This document shows, piece by piece, positions 32,301 through 43,900 of a stretch of DNA of 64,000 nt. Position 1 is the stretch's first letter; every line of letters starts with the position of its first letter. The stretch is taken from assembly GCA_021234155.1 (NCBI GenBank), contig JAJEKV010000268.1:399447-463446 (forward strand). The letters are read 5' to 3'. The notes below the pieces were generated by a model. It worked only from the letters and a program-made list of their open reading frames with translations. It made no database searches and was not told where the DNA came from. This DNA is from Isoetes taiwanensis. Lineage: Eukaryota; Streptophyta; Lycopodiopsida; Isoetales; Isoetaceae. Made by a program: the position numbers and the translations under genes.

Positions 32301-34016
32301 TCTCAAGCGAAGATGTATGCCACTTGCTCACTCTTGATGCACTTGAACAGCCGTTTAGAAGACATACCTTTGCGCATGATGGGAACAACTTCTTTACTGT
32401 TATCTCAATGATCTTGCCGTCGAGGCGTTGGGAAGGTCACCTTCGGCTTTCCACGATCGATAATGGCCCTGGCGCCCAAGGTACTCCATTCTATGATCAA
32501 GTCATACTTGCCAATGCCCATTACTTCTGCCCCCATCGGATATTAATGCACGGCAAGTCGATGTCGAGTTAATTCTCTTGCCCGCCGTCGCCTTCTTGCA
32601 CCACTTGCTAAAACAGCGGGTCTTGGCTTTGACTTTAGCGGCTTCAACTTCAACATCACGAACCGATGCGGGGGATGCAAAGTTATGGCTACTTCACGGA
32701 GTCTATCAAGACTATGAAGGACTTAGCCTTGGCCTTCCCTATTGTGGAAATTACCTTATCTTGGCTCTCTGCTTGCTCCGTATCTATTGCGGCAAGATAT
32801 GACACTCACCACTGAATGTAGTCAGCGGGCCTCTTCGCCCGTCGTCGTCCAAACGATGCGTCCCAATCTCCCAACTCCGCTAGAGCCGCATTCATGGCGT
32901 AAGGCGGTTGCCGTCCTATGGCGGTGGAAGCACGGAAGCGAAATTTGCTTTTCTATGCACTCTGCCTCTTTTCCTTGGGCATTGCGCAAAAGGATCGCCT
33001 TTGCTTTGGAGTAGTTTGACCCCTCTGCTTGTCCTTGAAGGACACTGCTTCTTCTCTGCTGTTTCCCTGGTTCCCACCATATGGGGCTCTATTTGGACAC
33101 TGGATTAGCTGCCACAGGGCTATAGCTTCTGTCGCCTTGCCTTTATCACGGAAATCTGCTTGTTTTACGCCCGCTATTACGAGGTCGACCCACTGCAAGC
33201 TTATAGCCTTGGATTAAAACCCGATCTTGTCCTAGGGTTTATTGCCCTCACAAGCTTTGGATCTCCTCATTGACCCCTCAATATAGCTTTCTCTTTGCAT
33301 GCTTCTCTCCCAACTTCGACGCGTCTGACCTTAGCCTCATGAATTCCTCTTGTATATTTTGGACTGATTTGTTGCCTTCTTTGCAACTGTAAAAGCTTCT
33401 TTGCATCATCTTTGGACTTATGTTCCCTCGGACGTAATAATAAACTTGAAGGCTTTAGCAAACTTTACGAACTTACAAGCATCCTGCTTAAGCCATGTGC
33501 CTTTGCATAACCCTTCCACCAAATCCGGCGGCTCCTTTCAAGTTGGCATTTGCAACTCTTGCCTTTGTCCTTATCCTTCATGCCATAAGCATTTCGTACT
33601 CGCTCATTTCGTCCAGCCATGCCTCTGCTTCCAATCGACTGTTCTCCCGAGAAGCTGTTCGGTTCGGGCCTTCCATACATTTGCCGGTCGCGGAATCTAC
33701 CTTCTTACGGTAGTGAGGAGGCCACGGTATCTCTTTAATCGTCCCTGCGGGGTATTCCTCGCCTTCCATCGTTAGTTTCACGAGCTGTTCTTCCTCTTCC
33801 TCCGGTCGGTCTGTGCGAACTTGAGTCGGAAGATTCGGGCTGGAGGATCTCCTTCTCTTGCTCCTCTTCTTGTCTCTTCGCCCTCAGGGCTGATGCTTGC
33901 GGCTTGGCGGCGTTGCCCAGAGACCCCTCTTTGCTGGCGGCGGACGGTAATGCCTTTATACGCTCCGGTCCGTCCTCATCACGGGCTATCTCCTCCTCTG
34001 GGGTCATGGGTTCCAT
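29336..34016 (-). pseudogene. gag-pol, unit 1 (frame-disrupted)
   Basis: ATG at 34,014-34,016 opens MEPMTPEEEIARDEDGPERI; the stop is TAA at 29,336-29,338. Gag core at about 33,250-33,700 has EEFMRLRSDAS. RT at about 31,550-32,150 has [17 protein letters not shown] and the FFDD active site at about 31,666-31,690, interrupted by an extra T. RNase H at about 30,870-31,350 has RRRWMEFLEEYDFDIVYKPW. Integrase at about 29,900-30,800 includes DALMVVVDKLSKMAHFVP-like sequence. The chromodomain-like segment is at about 29,455-29,500. I could not place the protease DTG motif. Many single-base frame changes break it; readable runs reach 100-115 codons. Comparison with the other units shows the breaks fall at different bases of the same words, so some are probably sequence errors. 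Confidence 0.85.
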
Positions 34017-34286
34017 ATCTTCAAATAGGTTCCTTGGGGGGTAGTGCGGGTGGGGTTTGCTCTTCTATAAGATCGCGGTTATCGTTCCCCTGCGTTTAGG
34101 CCTCTATTTTGCATCCACAAGCAATTCATGGCTATATGATTAGTTTCATTTGTTCTCTTGCATTATTTATGTTTGTTGGTATAATTGTGGGGCAAAATAC
34201 ATCAACAAAGCATTTAAAGTGCAATAGGATTTATATTCATATATCATATAATATTTCGGATACAAAAAGTCTCAGGGATCAAGAGT

Positions 34287-35798
34287 TTAACTAGTCTTGA
34301 AATCGCCCGTAAGGCAGGTTGTCTTCAAGAAACTTCTTAACTTGGGCCGTCCCTCTTAGGTGACCCAAGTTCTGATGATGATGCTTGCCGGCGAGCCTCC
34401 TGTATGGCCCTCACGGGTCTTCTACCTAGCGGTCGGATGTAAGGGGCGCGATCCTTTGCTAATCTCGCTGGCGTCGGTGGGGTATGGCGAAGTCGAAGAG
34501 GTCAAGTGCCATTGCCCTCTTGACTAAGACGGCATAGTCGACATTTGTTGCTATTCGAGCATGCTGCGGAAACTGAGAGTGCAATCAGCATGAACACTCC
34601 TTCTTAAGCCTCACGGGATTTGAACTTGCGGTGAATTACTGGCTATTCTCCCCCATCCATCGGCAGTGACAAGTAGTACTGGCGACTTTGTCGTTGTGTG
34701 TCATGCGAAGCTTCTAAAGCTTGTTTGGCCTCGGCTCACATGCCCCGGCGTACTCGTCGACCTCAATTTGATCGGCTCCTGTAGTCTTCCATTGTCGCGG
34801 TCGAGCCTCACGAGGTCGATTCCTTCTCCTTTGGCGGGGGGTAATATCGGAGGACTCGGCATTAGGATGCTTTCGTGGTCTTCCACGGATCCCCATCTGC
34901 TCTTGGAGGCGAGGAACTCCTCCTCTGTTGGCAGCTCCGGCTTCGTCCATCATTTGCCTTATCTGCTTTGTAGGCACGGATATGGGGTCGTCTCCCTGTG
35001 TAGGTGTCGGCCTCCCTCACTTCTGGCCGGAAAGTCACGAGGCTCCCCGGCGATGAAGTCGTCCATGTCGGTTTACCGCAGGTTGGTGGAGCTGATTAGG
35101 TCCAACCTGAGCTCCCTCTCCGCATTGGAAAGGTTGCGGATGTGGTGAGTAAGGTACTCCTCTCCGTTTGATGATGATAGGGGCTAGGCTTGTGATGCCT
35201 AGCCAGTGGTGGAGCAACTCACGATGCTCTGCGGCTCTTTCGAAGTTGATCCGCTCTCCTGCGCTTTGGCCGTTCTTCGTCGAGTCGAGCTCCGTGTATC
35301 GCCGTCGTCCGGAGCTCCTCTTCATCTCTCTTGCTTCACGTCCTGTTGATCTTTGCAACAGCATCGATCTTCCTCTTGCCTTTGCTATGGGGTCTACCTC
35401 CATGGAGGGATAGAGGTTGCCCCCATCGGGTTCCGGCGGTGGGATAAGAAGATAGCTAGAGGCGGTGTAAGAAGTACTTGGTCTGTTGGGCTGTCGGGAC
35501 CATGTAGTCGGTAACCTTTTGCCTTGTTAGTCAAGTACTTGGCGATGTTGGGGACATCGCCCAAAAGCTGCTTGAAGAGATGGGCGGGGAGCGAAGTATC
35601 CTATGCAAGGGGGACTTGAACAAGGGAGGGTCCTACCCTAGCACGAAATTCTGCTAGCTTTTTGCCTATATCTTTGGGGTTGCATTCAACATAACGGATG
35701 TCGATTTCTTTCACAAAGACTTGGAAGATGTCGTTGACATCCGCCTCGGCTGACATGCCTTTGTATTTGTACCATCGCCCGAAATCGGCGGTGGCCAT
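34287..35798 (-). pseudogene. Extra ORF-B upstream of gag, unit 1
   Basis: An additional coding region lies between ORF-A and gag-pol. ATG at 35,796-35,798 opens MATADFGRWYKYKGMSAEAD; the last codons read GDFKTS before TAA at 34,287-34,289. After about 65 clean codons (DVNDIFQVFVKEIDI) the frame shifts repeatedly. Other units supply readable middle parts: an acidic stretch (SPTEEEFLASKSDGG), then a basic KRRRNR cluster that could be a nuclear localisation signal. No retroviral domain is visible, so it is not gag. A TATAAATA box and two palindromes lie upstream. The full protein would be near 500 residues. Function unknown. Confidence 0.55.
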
Positions 35799-35904
35799 TG
35801 ATCTAGCAAAGAAGGGGTATCAAGCGGATGCGAGCGCCTCGGGGGTGAAAGATCGCCCTAGCGATTGGGGAGCAAATTTGCGGGGTGCCAATTGAAATGG
35901 GGGA

Positions 35905-36358
35905 CTTATTTATAGAAAAAGGGGAAACCCTAATTTTTGGGTGGCCTAGAATTTCTTGAAATTAGGCAATTCGACCTATTAAGGGATGCAATTGCAAGTT
36001 TGAAAACTATTTCTAGGGTTTGAGCATGCTAAGGGCAACTCTTTGGAACCTATTGTACAACTTGGAGATCATTTGGTGAAGAAATGAGTGCGAGGTCTCT
36101 GCGTTCGCTTGACCGATTTCTAAAATGTAGAAATTTGTCTGGCGGCGACGTGTGAGACATGGGTCTAATTGGGCTAGGATTACTCAATTTAGGTGATCTA
36201 AGGCTGTAATTCCACTAAACTCATCGAGTTAGGCAGAATTGACCCCTTACTTGGTCGATTTGGAGCTGTTTTTGGGCATTTTGGGCATGGTCTCACTGCG
36301 TTGCGCCCGGCCCGATTTCTAAAATGTAGAAATACATCTGGCGGCGACGTGTGAGACA
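35905..36358 (-). promoter_or_regulatory. Internal promoter module B, unit 1 (TATA plus two palindromes)
   Basis: Minus-strand CTATAAATAAG (35,905-35,915) stands about 107 bp upstream of the ORF-B ATG. Palindromic repeats lie at 36,095-36,158 and 36,290-36,358. Each runs GTCTC(AC)...GTGAGAC around a core ATTTCTAAAATGTAGAAAT, about 130 bp apart. TTAGGGTTT lies between TATA and palindromes, close to the TATA. Confidence 0.6.
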
Positions 36359-36489
36359 TATCGTCTCAATTTTGCTCAAAACTCAATTTAATTAAAAAAA
36401 AAAGCTAGGGATCGATATCTTGACCTATTTAAGCGGGGTTTGAGACTTTATTTACACAAAATTTTCTTTATATTAACAAAATTTTTCGA

Positions 36490-37826
36490 TTATTTACAAA
36501 ACTCAAGGCGTTCACCCTTGATGTGCACGGCAAGATACATATCTGCCTCATGAGGGTAACCCTCTTGGCGTGCCTTTGTCGCGGCCGTTGAATCTTCAAA
36601 ATGCTTTACTATGTGTGCTTGACGCCTCTTGTAAACACAATGACATCTCGTCGGTCCACAGCGCGTATGCGTGTTGTATTCTTGTATGACTTCGCGGACC
36701 AAGTGGCTGGGCGGGGGGATCGAGTCCGTAACTCTTACGGAAGTGGCGGATCTCCTTGAGTGCCCAATCTTCGGCTTCTTCTTCTTGCTCAAAGCTTCTT
36801 CCACGGTGCTTTCGGGGAGGCTTGGGCTTTGGTGGAGGGCTTGATTATGCGGCTCTTAGGTGGTGTCGCCTTCAATCGTTCTCACCGGTGCTCACGGTAA
36901 TATCGTTATCACGCCTCCACCTTGCCATATAAGCGTTGTGCTCCTTGATCCTCTTACGGTAGACCTTTGGGGGTCTATCACATATGCTTCCGTTGCGGCG
37001 GGGCTTTGACTCTATCCACGTTGGAAGCGGTGGGGGCTTTACTAAGCTATCCGATCTCCTCCCCTTCTTGGGCTACATGCGCTCGGGACCTCTTCCTCTG
37101 ACGGGGGGCTTTGAAGAGCTTGCCCGTCTGCGCCCGACACGTAGTCCCCATCAGAAGTCGTCGGTGGTGGCGAAGTCTCCCCTCCCAGGCGGCTTCGTTG
37201 ATGCCGGGACCGCCGGCTCGCTTCCCGACCTTTACCGGCTTCCTCTTGCACTGCCTTTACGGCTTTGGCCCTCCTCTTCTTAGGTCGGTTTGTAGTCGGT
37301 GATCTTCCGACTCTTTGTCCTCTGCTCCGTGGTGCTCCTTGGCCGTACTTGTGGGCGAGGCGTGCGAAATCGGCCTCTTCTTAGGGGGGTTCCGTGAGGC
37401 TTGCTCCTCTCTTCCACCTCCTCCTCCTGAGGTGGATCTCAGCACAGGGTTGCTCACAGGCTGTTGATGGGTCCTTTGTTCCCTCTGCTCTTCTTTGTGG
37501 GTTGGCGTCCTCACGGTGTTGCTCCTGCTGCTGGCAGCTTCTTTCCTCTTCAGCGCAAATTTAAATCGAGGATCGGTTCATGACATCGGCGGTCATCCTC
37601 CAAAGAGCTCTGTGTGGTCGCTCGGTCGACCACAGCTTCCTGCATTTCGGCGACGAAGATTCGTCGCCCGTGGAGAAGGCGTTCGAAGAATCCTATGAAG
37701 AGGCGGGGCCGGCTGGCTGGAGGATCCGCTTCCGGCTAAGCTTCCTTGCGATCTACCTTTTAATGCGGGCCATCATCTTACGGTTTGTCGATCGGAGCTA
37801 AAGCGGAAGAAGATCGCCAGCGATCC
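36490..37826 (-). pseudogene. Extra ORF-A, first gene after the leader, unit 1
   Basis: This coding region starts about 48 nt below a TATA box and ends KGERLEFCK at TAA 36,490-36,492. The start codon at about 37,824 reads CCT for CAT on the plus strand here, but is an intact ATG in unit 2. The C-terminal 100 codons are clean: KKKKPKIGHSRRSATSVRVT, HTRCGPTRCHCVYKRRQAHI, then EADMYLAVHIK. The middle is Ser/Arg/Pro-rich and highly charged. Expected length is about 440 residues. No known domain is recognised; basic clusters would suit a nucleic-acid-binding or nuclear protein. It is not gag. Confidence 0.55.
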
Positions 37827-37873
37827 TGGCGAAGTTCTAGGGAAGAAACAGGGAAAAATGGGAGAATGCAGTT

Positions 37874-38219
37874 CTATTTATAGGGCCAAATTTTAGGTCA
37901 ACTTTTAAACTACCTTTTTGGGTTGTCTAAGGCATCTAAAAACACCTAATTAAGCAAGGTCTCTGCGCGTTCGCCCGGCCATTTCTAGAATCTAGAAACA
38001 CATCTGGCGGCGGCGTGTGAGACATGGTGAAACCCACTATTAAATTAACATGTATCATGCTAAATCTACTAATTCTTAGCTTAAAATTAGAATTATCAAG
38101 GTATTTTCTTTGTAATTTACAACTTTTTGGTGTCAAAATTTTTGAATGTCTCACTGCGTTGCCCGGCTAGATTTCTAGAATGTAGAAATCTGTCATCTGG
38201 CCCGACGTGACGTGTGAAT
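37874..38219 (-). promoter_or_regulatory. Internal promoter module A, unit 1 (TATA plus two palindromes)
   Basis: Minus-strand CTATAAATAG (37,874-37,883) is followed about 48 nt later by the ORF-A start position. Upstream, palindromes at 37,959-38,023 and 38,148-38,219 carry cores ATTTCTAGAATCTAGAAA and ATTTCTAGAATGTAGAAAT between GTCTC and GTGTGA(GAC) ends. The AT-rich spacer is about 125 bp. The layout matches module B although the spacer sequences are unrelated. Confidence 0.6.
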
Positions 38220-38407
38220 TCTACCCCACGGATGTTGGCTCATCAATTTTAGTCTTTTTCGTTTCTATTCATTTTAAGCTGTTACTAGCTTAGCATAAAC
38301 TACAAAATGAGAAAAAAAAATTTCTCATTTTTAGGGGTTTGAGGATCCTATCAAGTTAGTGCTCACGGGAACATGGCGGTGCTTTGCTCTTGGTCTCCAA
38401 GAACATA

Positions 38408-38417
38408 GCTCGATACC
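38408..38417 (-). other. Primer binding site, unit 1 (imperfect)
   Basis: Minus strand GGTATCGAGC is TGGTATCAGAGC with bases missing. It adjoins LTR 2, the 5' LTR of unit 1. Unit 3 keeps the exact 12 bases. Confidence 0.7.
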
Positions 38418-38418
38418 T

Positions 38419-40075
38419 TGTGGCGTCCCCTACTGCATTATCACGGTGCACTCGCAGGTATACAAGCGAGGAGTTCATCCCCATACCAGCTCCATGCTAA
38501 TCTGGGGCCCTCCACATGACAGCCAGCAGGTAGTGGCGGGTTCCGGTGGGAAGAGTGGAAGGGTCATTGCACCCGTCTCCCTCGGGGCCTACCTAGGCTG
38601 CGGGGCGTAAACATACATGTCGGTAGCACATACATCAACATCATATGACCATCCACGAAGGATGGTCCTCCACACTCTGCATAGACAAAGATCGGCCATT
38701 GCACATAGGAAATCCTACCCAAGGCTCGGACTCAAGGGATGGTGGCCCGGCTTGGGTCTCGAGGATTCATTCGGGGAGCCGAATTCATGGCAATGGATTT
38801 GGCTGGCATATGAACATGGCTTAGGGTTGTCCACTCCATCCGCCCCTCACATTGCACACTTTGCGAGTGGTGCGAAAAGTGTCGGGACTGGTTTAGCCAG
38901 CGGGATGCATAGCCAAGAGGGCTACTCACGGGCTCATCTTCCCGATTCGATGGGGCGGTGGGGATCACTCCCTCGAGGAGATCTACATGCTGACTCAAGG
39001 TGACTAGAGGGCCCTTTGCCCGTGTTGACCTGAACCCACTTTGGAAGGTGAACACCACCTCCGGGTGTCGAGCCCATGCCTTGCCCCGCGGTGGCAAGCC
39101 ATTGGACCTAGCCACAATGGTTCCCGGTAGGCCTTACACACCCGGAGGAACCGTTCAGAGTCGAGGACATGAACCTCCTTCTCGGCCCGGTCGGCCCCTT
39201 CACCCACATCCGGTGTGGCTCTTGCCAGGCGAGATCTACGGTGTGCTAGAGGCTACTCTAGGAGCATCAACTACAAAGCTTTTAGGTCTCTACCCCCCTT
39301 CCCAATACAAGGAGTTCATAGAGATGCATCATCCATATACTTCCTGAGAGAACTAAAGAACTAGATCTAATCTACAACATAGAGTTAGGTTCTTTAGTTA
39401 GGATCTGCTATCTAGAGATCTAGAGGGGCTGCTATGGGCAATCTAATAGGCTAAACCCTCTTGATTCTGGGACTAAAATAGGGTTTAGACTATCTAATTG
39501 CCAAATACGATCCTTGAGGGCTCCTCGACTGAGCTCGACCATCCTTTGAGGCTTTCGAATCAAAGGGAAACTAAGGATGCAATTCTCGAGGCGAGATGCG
39601 GGATGCGGTTTTAGGTTGTTGAGGCGGCCAAAGCAGTTCTAAAAACCCTAAAATCGAAAATTGGGCTAGTTAGGGTTTCCTACCCTATAGACAAGGGGTT
39701 GGCTAGGGTTTCCAATTATCCCCTTTTGGCATGTGGGATAATTGGAAATGGGCTACTGCCTTTAAGGGCTAGGTGGCCAAATGTGCACCTGCGGAAATGT
39801 GTGCCCACATTAATGTGTACATTGGAAAATGTGCACATTAATTACCTATGGGTGTGGCCCACTTGGCATGAGGTGTCCACTTGTAAATGTGTGCCCCATT
39901 AATGTGTACATTGGAAAATGTGCACATTAATAGTTACACATATTTACGGCAAGTTGCCCCTAGGGCTACTCACTGGCTGCGCTGGCGTACCCGTCGGTGG
40001 GTGTGGGCGTGTGCGGCGTGGTGGCGAACGATGCGGTATCGATCAGGGGGTATCTTTGTCTTTGGAAGCGTCACA
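38419..40075 (-). repeat. LTR 2 (1657 bp), shared by units 1 and 2
   Basis: Bounded by TGTGGCGTCCCC and GCGTCACA. It serves as 5' LTR for unit 1 and 3' LTR for unit 2. It is near-identical to LTR 1 apart from clustered small indels, and its TATATAG lacks two bases near 39,684. Confidence 0.9.
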
Positions 40076-40088
40076 TTCTCCCCACCTT
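40076..40088 (-). other. Polypurine tract, unit 2
   Basis: Minus strand AAGGTGGGGAGAA abuts the LTR start TGTGACGC. Confidence 0.85.
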
Positions 40089-40942
40089 GAAATGATCTTT
40101 GTCCAGCGGCGACGTTGGGTCTCCACCTTGGGATCATCGTAACCACGCAATCAACGATACATCACGATTACTACTATAATTCCTACACATTTATTAAAAT
40201 TACCTTAAGGTAATATTTTTATGACATTATCACATCCTTATATTATGAAATAACTTATCAATTCACAACATTACTAAGCAGTTACTTCAAAATTCACTTA
40301 ACATTACGATTAAGTTTATCAAAATTTTAAAATTACGTCAGGGTACTCCTCATTTCTTGCAACACATTCCAACAAAATTTGTGTTGCAAGTCTTCATCTT
40401 CGACCTCCTTGCCCTCCCGGCGCTCTATTGGCTGCGGTGGTCGACACTACGTTAGTACCATTTAATTATTAATAAATTTTTTGGTTATATGGTGACCACC
40501 CCACCTATCTACATGGATGCATGGCTAATCTCCCGGCGTAGGAAGAGGGTGAATCTTCCATTATGGGCTTGAGGCGGCGCCTATATGCCTATATGCGCTC
40601 ATGCCTACACCTCTAGTTGCCCGGCGTGGAGGATATCCTTCTCGGCGTGGGGGCGTGAAGGATAGATTCCTCCTATCAAAGCATATATGGGGCTAAAGGT
40701 GCTTTCCCTATCAATGCATTCCTTCATGACCTCCTTTTCTCTAAATTGCGTCTACTTAGGTGGAGCAGTAGACTTTCTAATCTACCTTCCACTTTCGCCC
40801 AAGCGGAAGCAGCGGTCATGCCTACATTGACATTACACCCGCCCTAGAGATCACCGTAGTGGTCCCATCATCGGTAACAAGCGCATCGACCCATACTAAG
40901 CATAGGTGGCATCGTGGAGATTAATCTTAACTACACCCGGAA

Positions 40943-43900
40943 TTAACCTACACAAATCGACATGCACGAGGCGATTTCTTGGAGATGACCTTGCCGTCCC
41001 ATTGCTCCATAAGCTGTGGATCTTGCTTTACTAAATCTTTCTTAAGTACCCGCGTCGCGTCTTCCAGCGGTAAGTGTTTCCCTTGACCAAATCTTTTGGA
41101 GGAATTCGATCTCCTCGTTTTCTTGAAAGCTTTATCAGAATCAGTGCGGAACTATCTCCGGTTTGCTCCTCGTCATTTCCAACAAGCGTTGGCGAATCAA
41201 GACTTAAATGCGGATTTGGAGTATCTTCTTCAACAAACTCCGTGGAACACCTTATGAATCTTTAGGTGTCTTTGGCAAATCTAGCTTGTAGGATTGATTA
41301 CCTACTCTCTTGACTATTACGAAAGGTCCAGCCCACCTTGGAGCAAGCTTCTTGCAATTCCCGATCTGAGCCGCTTTGCTTCACCTTGATCTTGAGCCAA
41401 ACATCATCTCCAACTTTGAACTCTCTTCTTTGTTCGATGCTTGTCGGCTATGCTCTTACGGCGACTTCTTCTTTGCTTCTTGAGATAACCTCGAACTTCT
41501 TCCACAAGGCTGCTGCATATCGGCCAACATCTGCTGCGAAACTTCCACTTTGACGCGGGGTTGTGCCAAAGTATACGGAGTTAAGCGATAGCCGTAATTG
41601 ATCATAAGCGGCGACATTTGGGATGATTCACCTTGGTGCTATTGTATGCAAACTCCACCAAGTGAATAAATTCTTCCCACATACTTTGCTTATTCGGACA
41701 TAGTTTCGTAGCATGTCCTCTAAAATCTGTTGGTCCGCTCGATCGGCCATCCCGTGCGAGGATGGTATGCGTGCTCATGGATAGCTTTAAATGCGAATTG
41801 TCGCGAAGAGGTCTTGCCAAAAAAGCTCATGAACGGATCCACATGGGAGATGATCTCCCTTGGCATGCCATGAAGCACGAAGATCTCTTTGGTGAAGAGC
41901 TTTCTTTGTATCCATAGCTGTATGTGGTCTGCAAGGCACAAAATGTGCCATCTTAGACAACTTATCGACCACTACCATCAAGGCATCCTTCCCTCTTCTT
42001 TGTTCTTGGGAGTCTGTGATGAAATCCATGCTGATTACCTCCCACTTAGCGTTTGGCACCGCTAATGGCTCTAATGCCCACAGGAATTGCTGCTCCGCCT
42101 TTGTCTGGCGGCATGGCAGTGACATTCCTTGATGTAGCGAGCTATTTGCTTCTTCATTCTGGCCAATAATAGGCTGCTTTGCTACTTTGAAATATGTTTT
42201 CATGAATCATGGCCGGCTATTGGGTTGTTGTGCGTGTCATGGAGGATCAACTTCCTTACACGATGATTCGAATAGCACAACTTGTTCTTATGGTATAACA
42301 GGTTGCCTTCCTTCTTATAATGCTTGAAGGCCTCGGCTCCTTATCTGTTCTAGCCTCCTTAGAAAGGCTTGCCCATACTTCCTTGAAATCCACATCCGTT
42401 GGCAAGGACTCTTCAATCCTCTTACCAAAAATTTGGATATCGTCGAAATTGCGTTGCAATGCACCCTAGTTGTCGGGGATGCCTTGAAGCGCATCCGCTA
42501 CCACATTGAGCTTCACGGCTTGTAGACTATATCAAAGTCGTACTCTTCAAGGAACTCCATCCACCTTCTCGCCTCAGGTTGAGGGTGTGGTTGCGTGAAT
42601 ACATATTGGAGGCTACGGTAGTGCGTATCCAAGCTGGAACTTCCTTCCCAAAGGTAGTGCCTCCATATTCTTAATGCCCGACAAGCGCAAGCAATTCGAT
42701 CGTGCGTGGGGTAAGCGGCGTCTCGGCGTCGTTCATCTTCACGGAATCATGCGCTACCACGCGCTCTTCTTGCATAAACCTTTTGTAGCTATCTTTCGCG
42801 TCTGTTGCTACAAGCTTATCTTTCTCCGGGTCCGGCAAGGTCAAGGCGGGGCTGTCGTGTTAAAGCTTCTTTCAACAATTCAAACCCCTTTTGGGCTTTC
42901 TTGTGCCAATGCTCTACCCAATCTTTCACCTTCTCGCTGCGTCAAGTACGTTAAGCGGGGCTGCTATCTTAGCAAAGTTCTTTTCACGAACTTCTGTAGT
43001 ACCACACTAGGTAGAAACCGACTTCATGCACATTCTTGGCGCCCGACCCTTTGAATGGCCGGCTTCAATCTTTGCGGGGATCCGTCGAGATGCCTTCTGC
43101 TGAGACCACATGACCTAGATACTCCACCTTCTGCATTTGCGAAGTGGCGCCCGACAACTTGGCGTACCTGTTGGTGCCTCTTCAACTTCTCCGGCACTCT
43201 TCTCAAGTGTTGTTATGCGTGCTCTTCAAGGGATCTGCTATACACCAAAATGTCATCAAAGAAAACAATCACAAAGGTGTCTAAAAAACTCCCACGAAGA
43301 TGTCGTTCATGAGCCTCATGAGCGTTGCGGGGGCATTCGATAAGCGAAAGGCATTCAAAGTGAACTCGTAGTGCCCATCTGCGTTACGAAGGCGGTCTTA
43401 TGGATATCTTCTTCCTTTATCCTGATCGATGATAACGACCTTAAGTCGATTTTGGAAGATCTTTGCACCTTGGGCTGATCCATCAAGTCGTCGATCTTGG
43501 GCGCATACTTGTTCTTAATGGTGTGCTTGTTCAGCGCCTATAGTCTATGCACATCCTTAAAGCGCCATCCTTCTTCTTGCGAAGAGAATGGGCGCTCAAA
43601 TGGCGACACACTAGGTCTAATGAAACCTAGGTCAGCGGCTCCTGCAAGCTGCTTCTTTAGCTCAGGCAACTCTGCGTTGTCATTCTATATGGAGCTTTGC
43701 TCGTTGGCTTTGTTCTGGTTCGAGTGCAATCTGCACTCAACTCCCTATATGGAGGGCTGCTTGATCTCATCACGGAAAGAGATCATGGAACTCCGTGATC
43801 GACAGCTACTTGCTTGGCAACTTCTTTGAGCATCTTGTCTTCTTTGCTTCCTTAGATTCGGCTCACTAATCTCAAGCTTGAAGATGTATGCCACTTGCTC

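Noticed and set aside
31000-37700. Many plus-strand open frames of 80-160 codons inside the array
   Set aside because: They are antisense shadows of the minus-strand gag-pol, ORF-A and ORF-B; their positions follow those genes in each unit.
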